From contig NZ_CP048877.1 of the NCBI RefSeq assembly GCF_011207455.1, forward strand, positions 1,852,576 through 1,916,575: a DNA stretch of 64,000 bases, in the 5' to 3' direction. Below are positions 42,957 to 50,715 of this stretch, one piece after another; positions within the stretch are counted from its first letter, which is position 1; the number at the start of each line of letters is the position of its first letter. The notes beneath the pieces were generated by a model that worked only from the letters and a program-made list of their open reading frames with translations, searched no databases and was not told the origin of the DNA. The stretch is from Thermosulfuriphilus ammonigenes (GTDB lineage: Bacteria > Desulfobacterota > Thermodesulfobacteria > Thermodesulfobacteriales > ST65). Position numbers and translations under genes: made by a program.

Positions 42957-44298
42957 AAATTCCCTTAAGGATCTCCTGGGAGAAAGGGTCTGCTTTCAGG
43001 AAGAAGATCTCCTGGCTTACTCCTATGATGCTTCCGGGATACAGGCCCTTCCGGAGGCGGTCTGTTTCCCGGAGAGGGTGGAGGAGGTAGCCAGCCTCCT
43101 TCGTCTGGCCTGGGAAGAGAGGATTCCGGTAGTGCCTCGAGGGGCAGGAAGTTCCACCACCGGATCGGCGGTGGCTGTAAGAGGGGGGCTGGTGATCAGT
43201 TCAGCTCGGCTAAACAGGATTCTGGAGATCTCCCCCCTGGACCTCCTAGCGGTGGTTGAGCCGGGTGTAGTGGTGGCCGATCTTGATCGAGCCCTGGCCC
43301 AGGTTGGTCTCTTTTATCCGCCGGATCCGGCCAGTTTGGCTTTTGCCACCATTGGGGGCAATATTGCCACCTGCGCTGGGGGGCCTCGGGGGCTTAAGTA
43401 TGGGGTCACCCGGGATTATGTCCTCTCTCTGGAGATAGTTCTGGCCGATGGGACGGTAGTTGAGGTCGGCCGGAGAACGGCCAAGTCGGTAGTGGGCTAT
43501 GATCTTACCCGGCTCCTGGTGGGAAGTGAGGGAACCTTGGCCTTTATCACTAAGGCCACTCTCAAAGTCCTTCCCCGTCCGGAGAGTCGTAGTGTCTGTC
43601 TGGCCGCCTTTAAAAGCCCCTTTGAGGCCGTGGCCGCTTTAAATACCCTTCTTTCTGCCGGAGTTCTTCCCCGCACAGCGGAGTTTCTGGATGATCTTAC
43701 CATCTCTGGGATTGCTCAAAGGCTTCCTCCCGGTTTTTCTTCGGCCAGGGCCCTCCTTATCTTGGAGCTTGATGGTTCCCGGGAGGCGGTGGCCTCGGAT
43801 CTCCAAAGACTGAAAAAGACTCTCTCTCCGGCTCGAATTTTTGTCGCCGGAGATCAACAGGAAGAAGAGACAATCTGGGCGGCCAGGAGGGCTATCTCAC
43901 CAGCCCTCCGGCAATTAAGGCCCCACAAAAGGGGCGAGGACATAGTTGTCCGGCGTAGTCGCTTGGCTGAACTCGTCTCACTAGTGATCCGCTTAAGAGA
44001 ACGTCACCGTCTTCCTATAGCTTCCTTTGGCCATGCCGGTGATGGAAACCTTCATGTAAATATTCTTTTTGATGCCCGTGATCCGGGAGAAAGGGATCGA
44101 GCCGAGAAGGCCCGTAGAGATCTTTTCTCCGGGGTGTTGGAGCTTGAGGGAACTATCTCCGGAGAACACGGTATCGGCCTTACCAAGATGCTTTACCTTC
44201 CTCAAGAAGTGTCCCCTCCTGCCCTTTCCTTGATGAAAGGGATAAAAAAGGTCTTTGACCCCCGGGAAATCCTTAACCCAGGAAAGATATTTTCCTGA
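42934..44298 (+). CDS. FAD-linked oxidase, GlcD family
   Basis: A roughly 454-residue flavoprotein of the glycolate oxidase GlcD/D-lactate dehydrogenase family. It has VVPRGAGSSTTGSAVAVRGG (FAD pyrophosphate loop), FATIGGNIATCAGGPRGLKYG, VVGYDLTRLLVGSEGTLAFI and the C-terminal GHAGDGNLHVNILFD and GTISGEHGIGLTK. It oxidises a 2-hydroxy acid such as glycolate or D-lactate and passes electrons on, often with GlcE/GlcF partners, which are not here. The start is unclear: it could be a TTG at 42913, or GTG 42925 or 42934. Any choice overlaps dnaA by 23-44 bp. Confidence 0.85.
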   Translation: MSLPRRIKNSLKDLLGERVCFQEEDLLAYSYDASGIQALPEAVCFPERVEEVASLLRLAWEERIPVVPRGAGSSTTGSAVAVRGGLVISSARLNRILEISPLDLLAVVEPGVVVADLDRALAQVGLFYPPDPASLAFATIGGNIATCAGGPRGLKYGVTRDYVLSLEIVLADGTVVEVGRRTAKSVVGYDLTRLLVGSEGTLAFITKATLKVLPRPESRSVCLAAFKSPFEAVAALNTLLSAGVLPRTAEFLDDLTISGIAQRLPPGFSSARALLILELDGSREAVASDLQRLKKTLSPARIFVAGDQQEEETIWAARRAISPALRQLRPHKRGEDIVVRRSRLAELVSLVIRLRERHRLPIASFGHAGDGNLHVNILFDARDPGERDRAEKARRDLFSGVLELEGTISGEHGIGLTKMLYLPQEVSPPALSLMKGIKKVFDPREILNPGKIFS

Positions 44299-44336
44299 CA
44301 ATCAACCTTTTCTGGTTTTTCTCCGAAAAGAAATCT

Positions 44337-44549
44337 ATGAAGGGAAGAATTCTTATCCGGGAGATATCAGATCAGGATCAAGGAGTGGCTGTCTCTGTCC
44401 GGAAGGAGATCGCCTTCTCTTGTGAGTCCTGCTCCCGCTTTGAGTTCGATGAGACAGGGTGCCGTCACTGGGGCAAACTGACATGCCCTCTCCTGGCTGC
44501 CTTCACCCTTCTTAATGCCCTGGGTCTGGAAAGGTTGCCCCGGGCCTGA
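44337..44549 (+). CDS. Small cysteine-containing protein, unknown
   Basis: A 70-residue protein with CESCSRFEFDETGC and a following C in TCPLL, giving four Cys in a CxxC-x8-C-x7-C layout that could bind a metal or cluster. The C-terminal half is hydrophobic (LLAAFTLLNALGL). I do not recognise it. The ribosome-binding site is weak (GAAAAG). It lies between the GlcD-type gene and convergent thyX, whose stop abuts its own. It is short, so a chance frame is possible, but the Cys pattern favours a real protein. Confidence 0.45.
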   Translation: MKGRILIREISDQDQGVAVSVRKEIAFSCESCSRFEFDETGCRHWGKLTCPLLAAFTLLNALGLERLPRA

Positions 44550-45506
44550 TCAGTCCTCCACCACCAGGGAGCCAAAGACCTCCGGGAACCTCTGCTTAAG
44601 ATCCTCAAGGAGCATAAGCATTATCTGGCGCATGGAAGGGTCTGCGGCCCTGGAAGTCCGGAGTTTAAGGATGTGGAGCCATTCTAGGAGGTTAGCAAAG
44701 GTGACGATCTCCGTCTTGCAGGAGTTGGGAAGTACGGTCCGAGCCGCCTGAGGAGAGGAGGTCTTAAGGAGCTCAAGATAGGCTTCTTCTGCCTTTCGGC
44801 AGGCTTCCTTCCAGATCTTATATTCCGGGGTGTTCTCAGGATAGAAGATAGGCCGGATGAAGGTTACTCCTCCGCCAAATTTATCCTCGCCGTAGCGGCA
44901 ATATCTCTGCGATTCCTGAAGATAAGATGCCACTCGGTGTCGTACCAGCTCATGGCTTACCGCTCGGTTAATAACAAAACGCACCAGAAGATAGCGGTGT
45001 TTGATGCGATATTCGATGGGAAGTTCGTCTATTTCTTCGGGGGCGAGGAGACGAATCTTGATACCTTCTTGAGGAACAAGGCCGTGTTTGGGAATAAGGT
45101 CTTCAAAGAGGACCGGCCAGCGGCGATGAAGATCAAGGATAAGGGCCTTCATCACCTTAAGGTCTTGGCCCTCTCGGAACATGTCCCGATAGGCCCGGGC
45201 ATTGGCTGATAAGAGGTAGCGCCGGCGATCAAGCTTGTCCACGTTGAAAAAACGAGGGTTGCGTTCAAAAAAGCGGGCCATAGTGGACTCCGTGTCCACG
45301 GCCACTTCATAAACAAAGGCCGCCATCTCCAGCACGGATTCATGCCCCCGGCGGATAATCCCCTGAATAAAGGGCACAGCCGAGTCTTGGGTAATTCGAT
45401 CCTCGCTTTTGTAGCAGATGCGGCCACAACGCTCTATCTGAGAAAGGACGTCCTGCCTTTTGAAGTATTCCTCAATGACCTCAAAGGAGGGATCTACAAT
45501 CTTCAT
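44550..45506 (-). CDS. thyX: Flavin-dependent thymidylate synthase
   Basis: A 318-residue ThyX with the signature RHRVASYLQESQRY (RHRxxS-x5-QRY form) that binds FAD and dUMP, plus the upstream ERCGRICYKSE and HESVLEMAAFVYEV blocks. It makes dTMP from dUMP with methylenetetrahydrofolate and reduced flavin, and replaces ThyA in many thermophiles and anaerobes. The frame extends to 45542, but the ATG at 45506 follows GGAGAG. It is slightly longer than the usual 220-260 residues, with an extra C-terminal helical part. Confidence 0.92.
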   Translation of the reverse strand: MKIVDPSFEVIEEYFKRQDVLSQIERCGRICYKSEDRITQDSAVPFIQGIIRRGHESVLEMAAFVYEVAVDTESTMARFFERNPRFFNVDKLDRRRYLLSANARAYRDMFREGQDLKVMKALILDLHRRWPVLFEDLIPKHGLVPQEGIKIRLLAPEEIDELPIEYRIKHRYLLVRFVINRAVSHELVRHRVASYLQESQRYCRYGEDKFGGGVTFIRPIFYPENTPEYKIWKEACRKAEEAYLELLKTSSPQAARTVLPNSCKTEIVTFANLLEWLHILKLRTSRAADPSMRQIMLMLLEDLKQRFPEVFGSLVVED

Positions 45507-45729
45507 ATCTCTCCGAATAACAGAGCCGGCTTTTTCTTGCAAATGCTTTTTGGGCTTTGTTAAAGTCCCTGCGGAAATTCTTTATCGGGGCTTGATAGTG
45601 ACTTTTTTCCCGGCTTAATCTTTGTGAGTGTGCAGATAATTAAGACCAAGACATTTATCAGAAGTTGAACAAGGGGACCTACTGGACCTGGCTTGCAGGG
45701 TCCTATGGTAGTGGGGAAGCAAATTGATC

Positions 45730-47544
45730 ATGGAGAGACTCTCTGGTTGGCGCTGGGAGCGGCAGAAGATTCGGTTTCGGGGGGCTGGACGCTGGTTTGT
45801 GCTTTCTACCCTCGTGGGAATACTGGCTGGTCTAGGCTCCATCGTTTTTCATCTGCTTATTCACCTCGGCCACCATTATTTTTTAGATTATCTGACAGGT
45901 TATCTTCCTCCCTATCCGGCCGGAAGCCCGGAGATCTTCCCGCGGACCGGTCGCCCCTTTAATCCTTACATGCTGGTTTTGGTGCCGGCCCTGGGGGGGC
46001 TGGCCGCCGGCCTGATCACCAGCCGATTTTGTCCCGAGGCAGAGGGGCATGGGACAGATGCGGCCATCAGGGCTTACCACCATGAAGAGGGCTGGATGCG
46101 GGCCCGGGTGCCTATCATCAAGACCATTGCCTCCTTTTTTACCCTGGGTACCGGAGGATCTGGCGGTGAGGAGGGGCCCATAACCCAGATTGGGGCCGGT
46201 TGGGGCTCCTTTGTGGCCCAAAAGCTCAAACTCTCCCCTCGGGAGCGGAGGATTCTTCTGGCGGCCGGTATGGGAGCCGGAATTGGTTCCATCTTCCGGG
46301 CCCCTCTTACCGGAGCCCTTTTTGCCGCCGAGATCCTTTACCGGGACACCGAATTTGAGGCCGATGTCCTTATCCCTTCGGCCATTGCCTCTATTGTGGC
46401 CTATTCGGTCTATTGTGCGGTCTTCGGTTGGGGGGCTGTCTTTGCGGCCAACGACTACCGCTTTGAAAGCCCTCTACAGCTTGGCCCTTATGCCTTGATG
46501 GCCTTTGTCCTCTCCGGGGCGGTGGCCATTTTTGTTAAGGTTTTCTATGGCTTTCACGACTTCTTTAAGCGTCTTAATATTCCTACCTTTCTCAAACCGG
46601 CCATTGGAGGCTTGGGGGCCGGAATTTTGGGCTTCTTTATCCCTGATGTCCTTAACTTCAGTTACGGTTTTATCCAGAAGGCCCTTTACAACCAAGTAGG
46701 TATGGGGATGCTGTTTGCTGTGGGGCTGGGGAAGATCCTGGCCACGGCCCTTTCTATTGGTTCGGGGGGCTCTGGGGGCGTCTTCGGCCCTTCTATTGTT
46801 ATCGGTGGCTCTATTGGTGGAGGAATGGGTTGGTTTTTCCACCGTTTTTTGCCAGATATTGTTACCGACCCGGCCCCTTTTGTTATTGTCGGGATGGCCG
46901 GGTTTTTCGCCGGAAGCTCTAACGTGCCGGTAACCTCAGTGGTTGTGGTCAGTGAGATTACCGGATCATATCATCTACTGGTTCCCAGCCTTTTGGTCTG
47001 TAGTCTGACCTTTTATCTCTGTCGTCCCTGGAATCTTTATCGCGAACAAGTCCCTAACCCAGTGGCCTCACCGGCCCACAAGGGGGATTTTTTTTCCGAT
47101 ATTCTGGAAGATATTCGGGTCAGAGATATTTTTAGTCCCGAGAAGACCTATGCCGTGATTCCAGAAGATATGACCTTGAGACAATTTGTCCGCTTTTTTG
47201 GCCGGACAGAGCAACATTACTTTCCGGTGGTGGATCGGGAAGGAAAGCTTACAGGAATTTTTTCTATCAATGATGTTCGGGGGTTTCTTTTAGATCATGA
47301 TCTCTGGGACCTTATCGTCATGAAGGATATTGCCCGCAGTGACGTGATCACTACTCACCCCCTGGAGGATATTAACACCGTCCTTCGTAAGTTCACCATC
47401 CGCAATATTGATCAGCTCCCGGTCGTCTCTGAGGAAGATCCTCGGATTTTTATTGGTATGATCAGTCGCCGAGATGTGATTAATTTCTATAATCAAAGGC
47501 TTGAGGAGATCAAAAGACGAACGCTAACGAGGTCAGAATGGTGA
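45730..47544 (+). CDS. ClC-type chloride channel or transporter with CBS domains
   Basis: A 604-residue ClC-family protein. About 420 N-terminal residues form the channel, with GTGGSGGEEGPITQIGAGWGS (the gating-glutamate GxEGP motif, with Glu in place of the usual Arg) and GSGGSGGVFGPSIVIGG (GxFxP motif). The C-terminal 150 residues carry a CBS pair (VRDIFSPEKTYAVIPEDMTL; DIARSDVITTHPLEDI) that may sense adenine nucleotides. It conducts chloride or a related anion, either as channel or as Cl-/H+ antiporter. It overlaps the following sensor-kinase gene by 7 bp, so the two are translationally coupled. Start: ATG 45730 or TTG 45724. Confidence 0.9.
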   Translation: MERLSGWRWERQKIRFRGAGRWFVLSTLVGILAGLGSIVFHLLIHLGHHYFLDYLTGYLPPYPAGSPEIFPRTGRPFNPYMLVLVPALGGLAAGLITSRFCPEAEGHGTDAAIRAYHHEEGWMRARVPIIKTIASFFTLGTGGSGGEEGPITQIGAGWGSFVAQKLKLSPRERRILLAAGMGAGIGSIFRAPLTGALFAAEILYRDTEFEADVLIPSAIASIVAYSVYCAVFGWGAVFAANDYRFESPLQLGPYALMAFVLSGAVAIFVKVFYGFHDFFKRLNIPTFLKPAIGGLGAGILGFFIPDVLNFSYGFIQKALYNQVGMGMLFAVGLGKILATALSIGSGGSGGVFGPSIVIGGSIGGGMGWFFHRFLPDIVTDPAPFVIVGMAGFFAGSSNVPVTSVVVVSEITGSYHLLVPSLLVCSLTFYLCRPWNLYREQVPNPVASPAHKGDFFSDILEDIRVRDIFSPEKTYAVIPEDMTLRQFVRFFGRTEQHYFPVVDREGKLTGIFSINDVRGFLLDHDLWDLIVMKDIARSDVITTHPLEDINTVLRKFTIRNIDQLPVVSEEDPRIFIGMISRRDVINFYNQRLEEIKRRTLTRSEW

Positions 47545-49457
47545 GCTGGGGCCGCTGGTCATTGCGGAGGCGTCTTTTTGTCTTGGTTCTCTCCCTGGTG
47601 TTGATCACGGCTCTAGCCCTGGCAGTCCTTGTCCGGCTCTTGGTTATCCCTCCTTTGGTCTCGGCCTATCTGGAAAGAGGGCAGGATGTGGGCCGGGCTA
47701 TAGGGGCGGTAATTGTTGAGCACATTGCCAGCGGGGATAAAGAGGCCCTTGAGGGCCTTCTGACCACAGAATTGAAGTTGTTTCAGCGCCACCTAGCAGG
47801 AGTGGCCCTGCTTGATGAGATGGGGGAGGTAACCATCTTTGTCTCTGAAGTCGAAGATCTCCAGCGAACTTATCAGGTTGAGGTTCCCCTGGTTAAGGAT
47901 GGGGAGCATTTTGGAACCCTTAAGCTTTTCCTTAAGCGGGGCCACATTGATGCCACCATCAGACGCCTCGGATTTATTTTCATCGGTGTGGTCTCGTTGG
48001 TGCTCCTGGTCCTTTTAGGAGCGGTTCACCTCTTTGTCAGCTCTATTAATCGCTCTCTTAATCAGCTTATGAAATTGGCCCAGTCTGTAGCCCAGGGCAA
48101 TCTCGATGTCCTCTCCCGGCTGGGAGAGGAGGTTCATTGCTGGAGACTGGTCTCTTGTCCGGAAAAAGACTGCCCTGCTTATGGTCGGAAGGATCTTCCT
48201 TGCTGGCTCATTGACCAAACTCGTTGTTTTCAGTGTCCTGAAGGGCGTTTTCCCCAAAAGATAGAATATTGTCGTCGCTGTCCGGTCTACATAAGGCATG
48301 CTGGAAGCAACGAGCTCGTTCAGTTGGGAGACGTCTTTAACTTCATGATCCTTCAACTCCGGGAGGGGCGGGAGGCCCTGGAAAGGGCTCAGGCCTTAAG
48401 GGAGAGCCTTATCGAGAACTCTCTAGAGGCCATCATTGCCTCTGATGCCAAAGGGAACATTGTGATCTTCAACGAAGCTGCTGTGGCCCTTTTCGGCTAT
48501 CGACCAGAGCAGGTAATTGGTGAGCTCTGTATCTGGGATCTCTTCCCTGAGGGAATGTGGGAAGGTATCTCTAATCGTCTCAAAGGTGGCCAAAAGCGGC
48601 TCAAAAATCTGGAAACTCTAGTGATTACAAAAGATGGAGAAGAGGTACCGGTGTGGTTGAATGCCGCTATCCTTACTGATGAGCAAGGCCAGATGGGGGT
48701 GGTTTGTTTTATCCGAGATTGGCGCCAGATCCAATATATGGAAGAGCGTCTTCTGGAGACAGAGAGGCTGGCCAATATTGGCCGGGGGGTGGCCCACGTG
48801 GTCCACGAAATAAAGAATCCCCTCATAGCCATCGCTGGCCTGACAAAGAGGGTTCTCAAGTCTCTTCCTCCAGAGGATCCCAATGCCTTCAAAATGCGGC
48901 TTGTCCTCCAAGAGATCGAGCGCCTTCTGACCATGCTGGAGGATATCCGAGATTTTACCAAACCCACTAGACTCAATAAGCGTAAAGAAGACATCAATCT
49001 GGTGGTGGAGGAGAGTGTCCTCCTACTTCAGTCAGAATTAGGTCCTGCCGGAATTAACCTGGTCCTTGAACTTGATCAAGAGCTTCCACCCATTCCCTAT
49101 GATTTTGATCGCATCAAGCAGGTTCTTATCAATCTTATTGAAAATGCCATTGAGGCTATGCCTGAAGGAGGAAAGCTGATCATCAAGACCTATCGTGACG
49201 GGGCCTGGGTGGTGATAGTGGTGGAGGATACGGGGAAGGGTATTCCCCCTGAGGAGCTAGAGAAAGTTTTTGATCCTTTCTTCACCACCAAGGCTCGCGG
49301 CACCGGTCTGGGACTTCCTATTTCCAAAAGGATTGTTGAAGACCACGGGGGCACCCTCGAGATTCATAGTCGTCCTGGCCAAGGCACCCGTTGTATTTTG
49401 AGGTTGCCCATCCCCCTTGAGGAACGGAAGGAGGCGGGTCTTGCAGTGGCTGGCTGA
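47538..49457 (+). CDS. Two-CW domain sensor histidine kinase
   Basis: A 639-residue membrane sensor. Transmembrane helices lie at about 12-38 and 146-168, flanking a periplasmic domain. After a HAMP-like linker comes a cysteine region (C201, C207, C212, C222, C230, C233, C245, C248) with two CW pairs (C201-W202, C222-W223), matching the two-CW domain of signalling proteins. Then come a PAS domain (about 285-400), phospho-His H423 in VVHEIKNPLIAIAG, and an ATPase domain with NLIENAIEAMPEGG, DTGKGIPPEEL and GTGLGLPISKR. It senses an unknown cue (redox or metal is plausible from the Cys cluster) and needs a response regulator that is not here. It overlaps ClC and the next gene. Confidence 0.87.
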   Translation: MVSWGRWSLRRRLFVLVLSLVLITALALAVLVRLLVIPPLVSAYLERGQDVGRAIGAVIVEHIASGDKEALEGLLTTELKLFQRHLAGVALLDEMGEVTIFVSEVEDLQRTYQVEVPLVKDGEHFGTLKLFLKRGHIDATIRRLGFIFIGVVSLVLLVLLGAVHLFVSSINRSLNQLMKLAQSVAQGNLDVLSRLGEEVHCWRLVSCPEKDCPAYGRKDLPCWLIDQTRCFQCPEGRFPQKIEYCRRCPVYIRHAGSNELVQLGDVFNFMILQLREGREALERAQALRESLIENSLEAIIASDAKGNIVIFNEAAVALFGYRPEQVIGELCIWDLFPEGMWEGISNRLKGGQKRLKNLETLVITKDGEEVPVWLNAAILTDEQGQMGVVCFIRDWRQIQYMEERLLETERLANIGRGVAHVVHEIKNPLIAIAGLTKRVLKSLPPEDPNAFKMRLVLQEIERLLTMLEDIRDFTKPTRLNKRKEDINLVVEESVLLLQSELGPAGINLVLELDQELPPIPYDFDRIKQVLINLIENAIEAMPEGGKLIIKTYRDGAWVVIVVEDTGKGIPPEELEKVFDPFFTTKARGTGLGLPISKRIVEDHGGTLEIHSRPGQGTRCILRLPIPLEERKEAGLAVAG

Positions 49458-49758
49458 GTTTTCGGCGGCCGAGAGACGTCAGCTTTTGATTATGGTCGCT
49501 TTGTGTGTCCTTTTTGGGGTGCGCTACTATCCTGACAACCTTTTCCTGACGATAAGAGAATCAGTCCGTTACATCCTGGCCTTCTTTTTTTATGGGGGCA
49601 CCTTAAGTTTTATTATGTGTAAACTCGTCGAGCGGGCTACCAAAAGACCCATTTCCAGAAAGGCCATCTTAAAGTTCGGTCTGATCTTGGCCTTGTTTTT
49701 TTCTATTACCGAGGCCTTACACGTCTATTTTCAGCTAGGTCCAAAGAAGAGTCCCTAG
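49441..49758 (+). CDS. Small membrane protein linked to the sensor kinase
   Basis: A 105-residue protein with hydrophobic helices near residues 14-32, 39-60 and 78-95, a short loop ERATKRPISRKA and no signal motif. The TTG at 49441 (AAGGAGG upstream) overlaps the kinase end by 17 bp; an earlier TTG at 49417 is less likely. It abuts the PAS/HisKA gene. It is probably an accessory membrane part of this signalling operon; I do not recognise the family. Confidence 0.55.
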   Translation: MQWLAEFSAAERRQLLIMVALCVLFGVRYYPDNLFLTIRESVRYILAFFFYGGTLSFIMCKLVERATKRPISRKAILKFGLILALFFSITEALHVYFQLGPKKSP

Positions 49759-50715
49759 ATGCCGGTTCACATAATCTTTCTGATCCTACTCTTTGGCCTT
49801 TTGCTGGTGGGGGATCTGCTCCTGGTGATGAAACTTTTCGAGGTGATCGGTTCCCTTAAGGGCCTTGAGGCCGAGGGGCTTGTTATCGCCTTAAGGTCTT
49901 TGGCCTCAGGCCTTAAGGAAGAGGCCTTGCTCTCTTTGGCCGTGGGAGTAGTGGCCGCGGTGGCCATGGTGGCCTTCTGGATAACTCTTCGGCGGGAGCA
50001 AAGACATCACCGCATTTGCGAACAGCGCCTGCGAGAGCTCTCAGAGCGCTTACGCGCTCTGGTGGAGGCCTCCCCCCGTTTAGGTATCGTGCGTATCAGG
50101 CTCCCACACGGGGAGTTTATCGATGTTAATCGAGGAGCCTGTGAGCTCCTTTCCCTTTCTCGAGGGGAGCTTTTGGGAAGAAGCCTTCTTGACTTTGTCT
50201 ACCATGAAGATAAAGAGGCCATGGCCAAAGGCCTTTATGGTCTTAAAGAGGGAGAGATGGCGGAGATGGTCTTTCGTTTCGTTTCAGGTATAGGCCGTAT
50301 CTTTCCCGCAGAGTGGCATCTTTTTCGCCCCCGTTCGGATTTTCCGGATTCAGAAGCCGTAGGAATTTTTACCGATGTTACCGACCGGGAGGCAGCTGAG
50401 GCCGAAAGACTATTGCGTGAGCGTCTTCAGGGAGTTTTGGAGATGGCCGGGGCTGCCGCCCATGAGATCAACCAACCCCTTCAGATCCTGGCCGGGATTG
50501 CCTGGCGCCTCAAAGAACGTTGCCCCCAGAGTCAGGAGTGCCATAAGATCATAGACCAGCTCGAAGAAGAAGTAGAACGCATGATGACCCTCGGCCACAA
50601 ACTGGCTTCAGTGAGCCGCTATGCCGTAAAACCTTATGTGGGGGAGACAAAAATTATTGATCTGGAGGCCGCCAGTTACTCCTCAGAGACTGGTTCCACT
50701 GAGACCAAGACATAA
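49759..50715 (+). CDS. PAS and HisKA protein without an ATPase domain
   Basis: A 318-residue membrane protein with helices at about 3-25 and 58-78, a coiled coil, a PAS domain (about 95-210; LGIVRIRLPHGEFIDVNRGACELL) and a HisKA dimerisation box with H235 in AAAHEINQPLQILAG. It ends shortly after this box with no N, G1, F or G2 ATP-binding motifs, so it cannot autophosphorylate alone. It may accept phosphate from the two-CW kinase upstream, act as a phosphatase, or be a signal-reshaped dimerisation partner. It starts directly after the preceding gene. The 3' end overlaps the convergent M16 peptidase gene by 40 bp. Confidence 0.75.
   Translation: MPVHIIFLILLFGLLLVGDLLLVMKLFEVIGSLKGLEAEGLVIALRSLASGLKEEALLSLAVGVVAAVAMVAFWITLRREQRHHRICEQRLRELSERLRALVEASPRLGIVRIRLPHGEFIDVNRGACELLSLSRGELLGRSLLDFVYHEDKEAMAKGLYGLKEGEMAEMVFRFVSGIGRIFPAEWHLFRPRSDFPDSEAVGIFTDVTDREAAEAERLLRERLQGVLEMAGAAAHEINQPLQILAGIAWRLKERCPQSQECHKIIDQLEEEVERMMTLGHKLASVSRYAVKPYVGETKIIDLEAASYSSETGSTETKT

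Noticed and set aside
45684-45696. Sigma-54-like box upstream of the ClC gene
   Set aside because: The GG and GC dinucleotides are 9 bases apart, not 10, so spacing is wrong.
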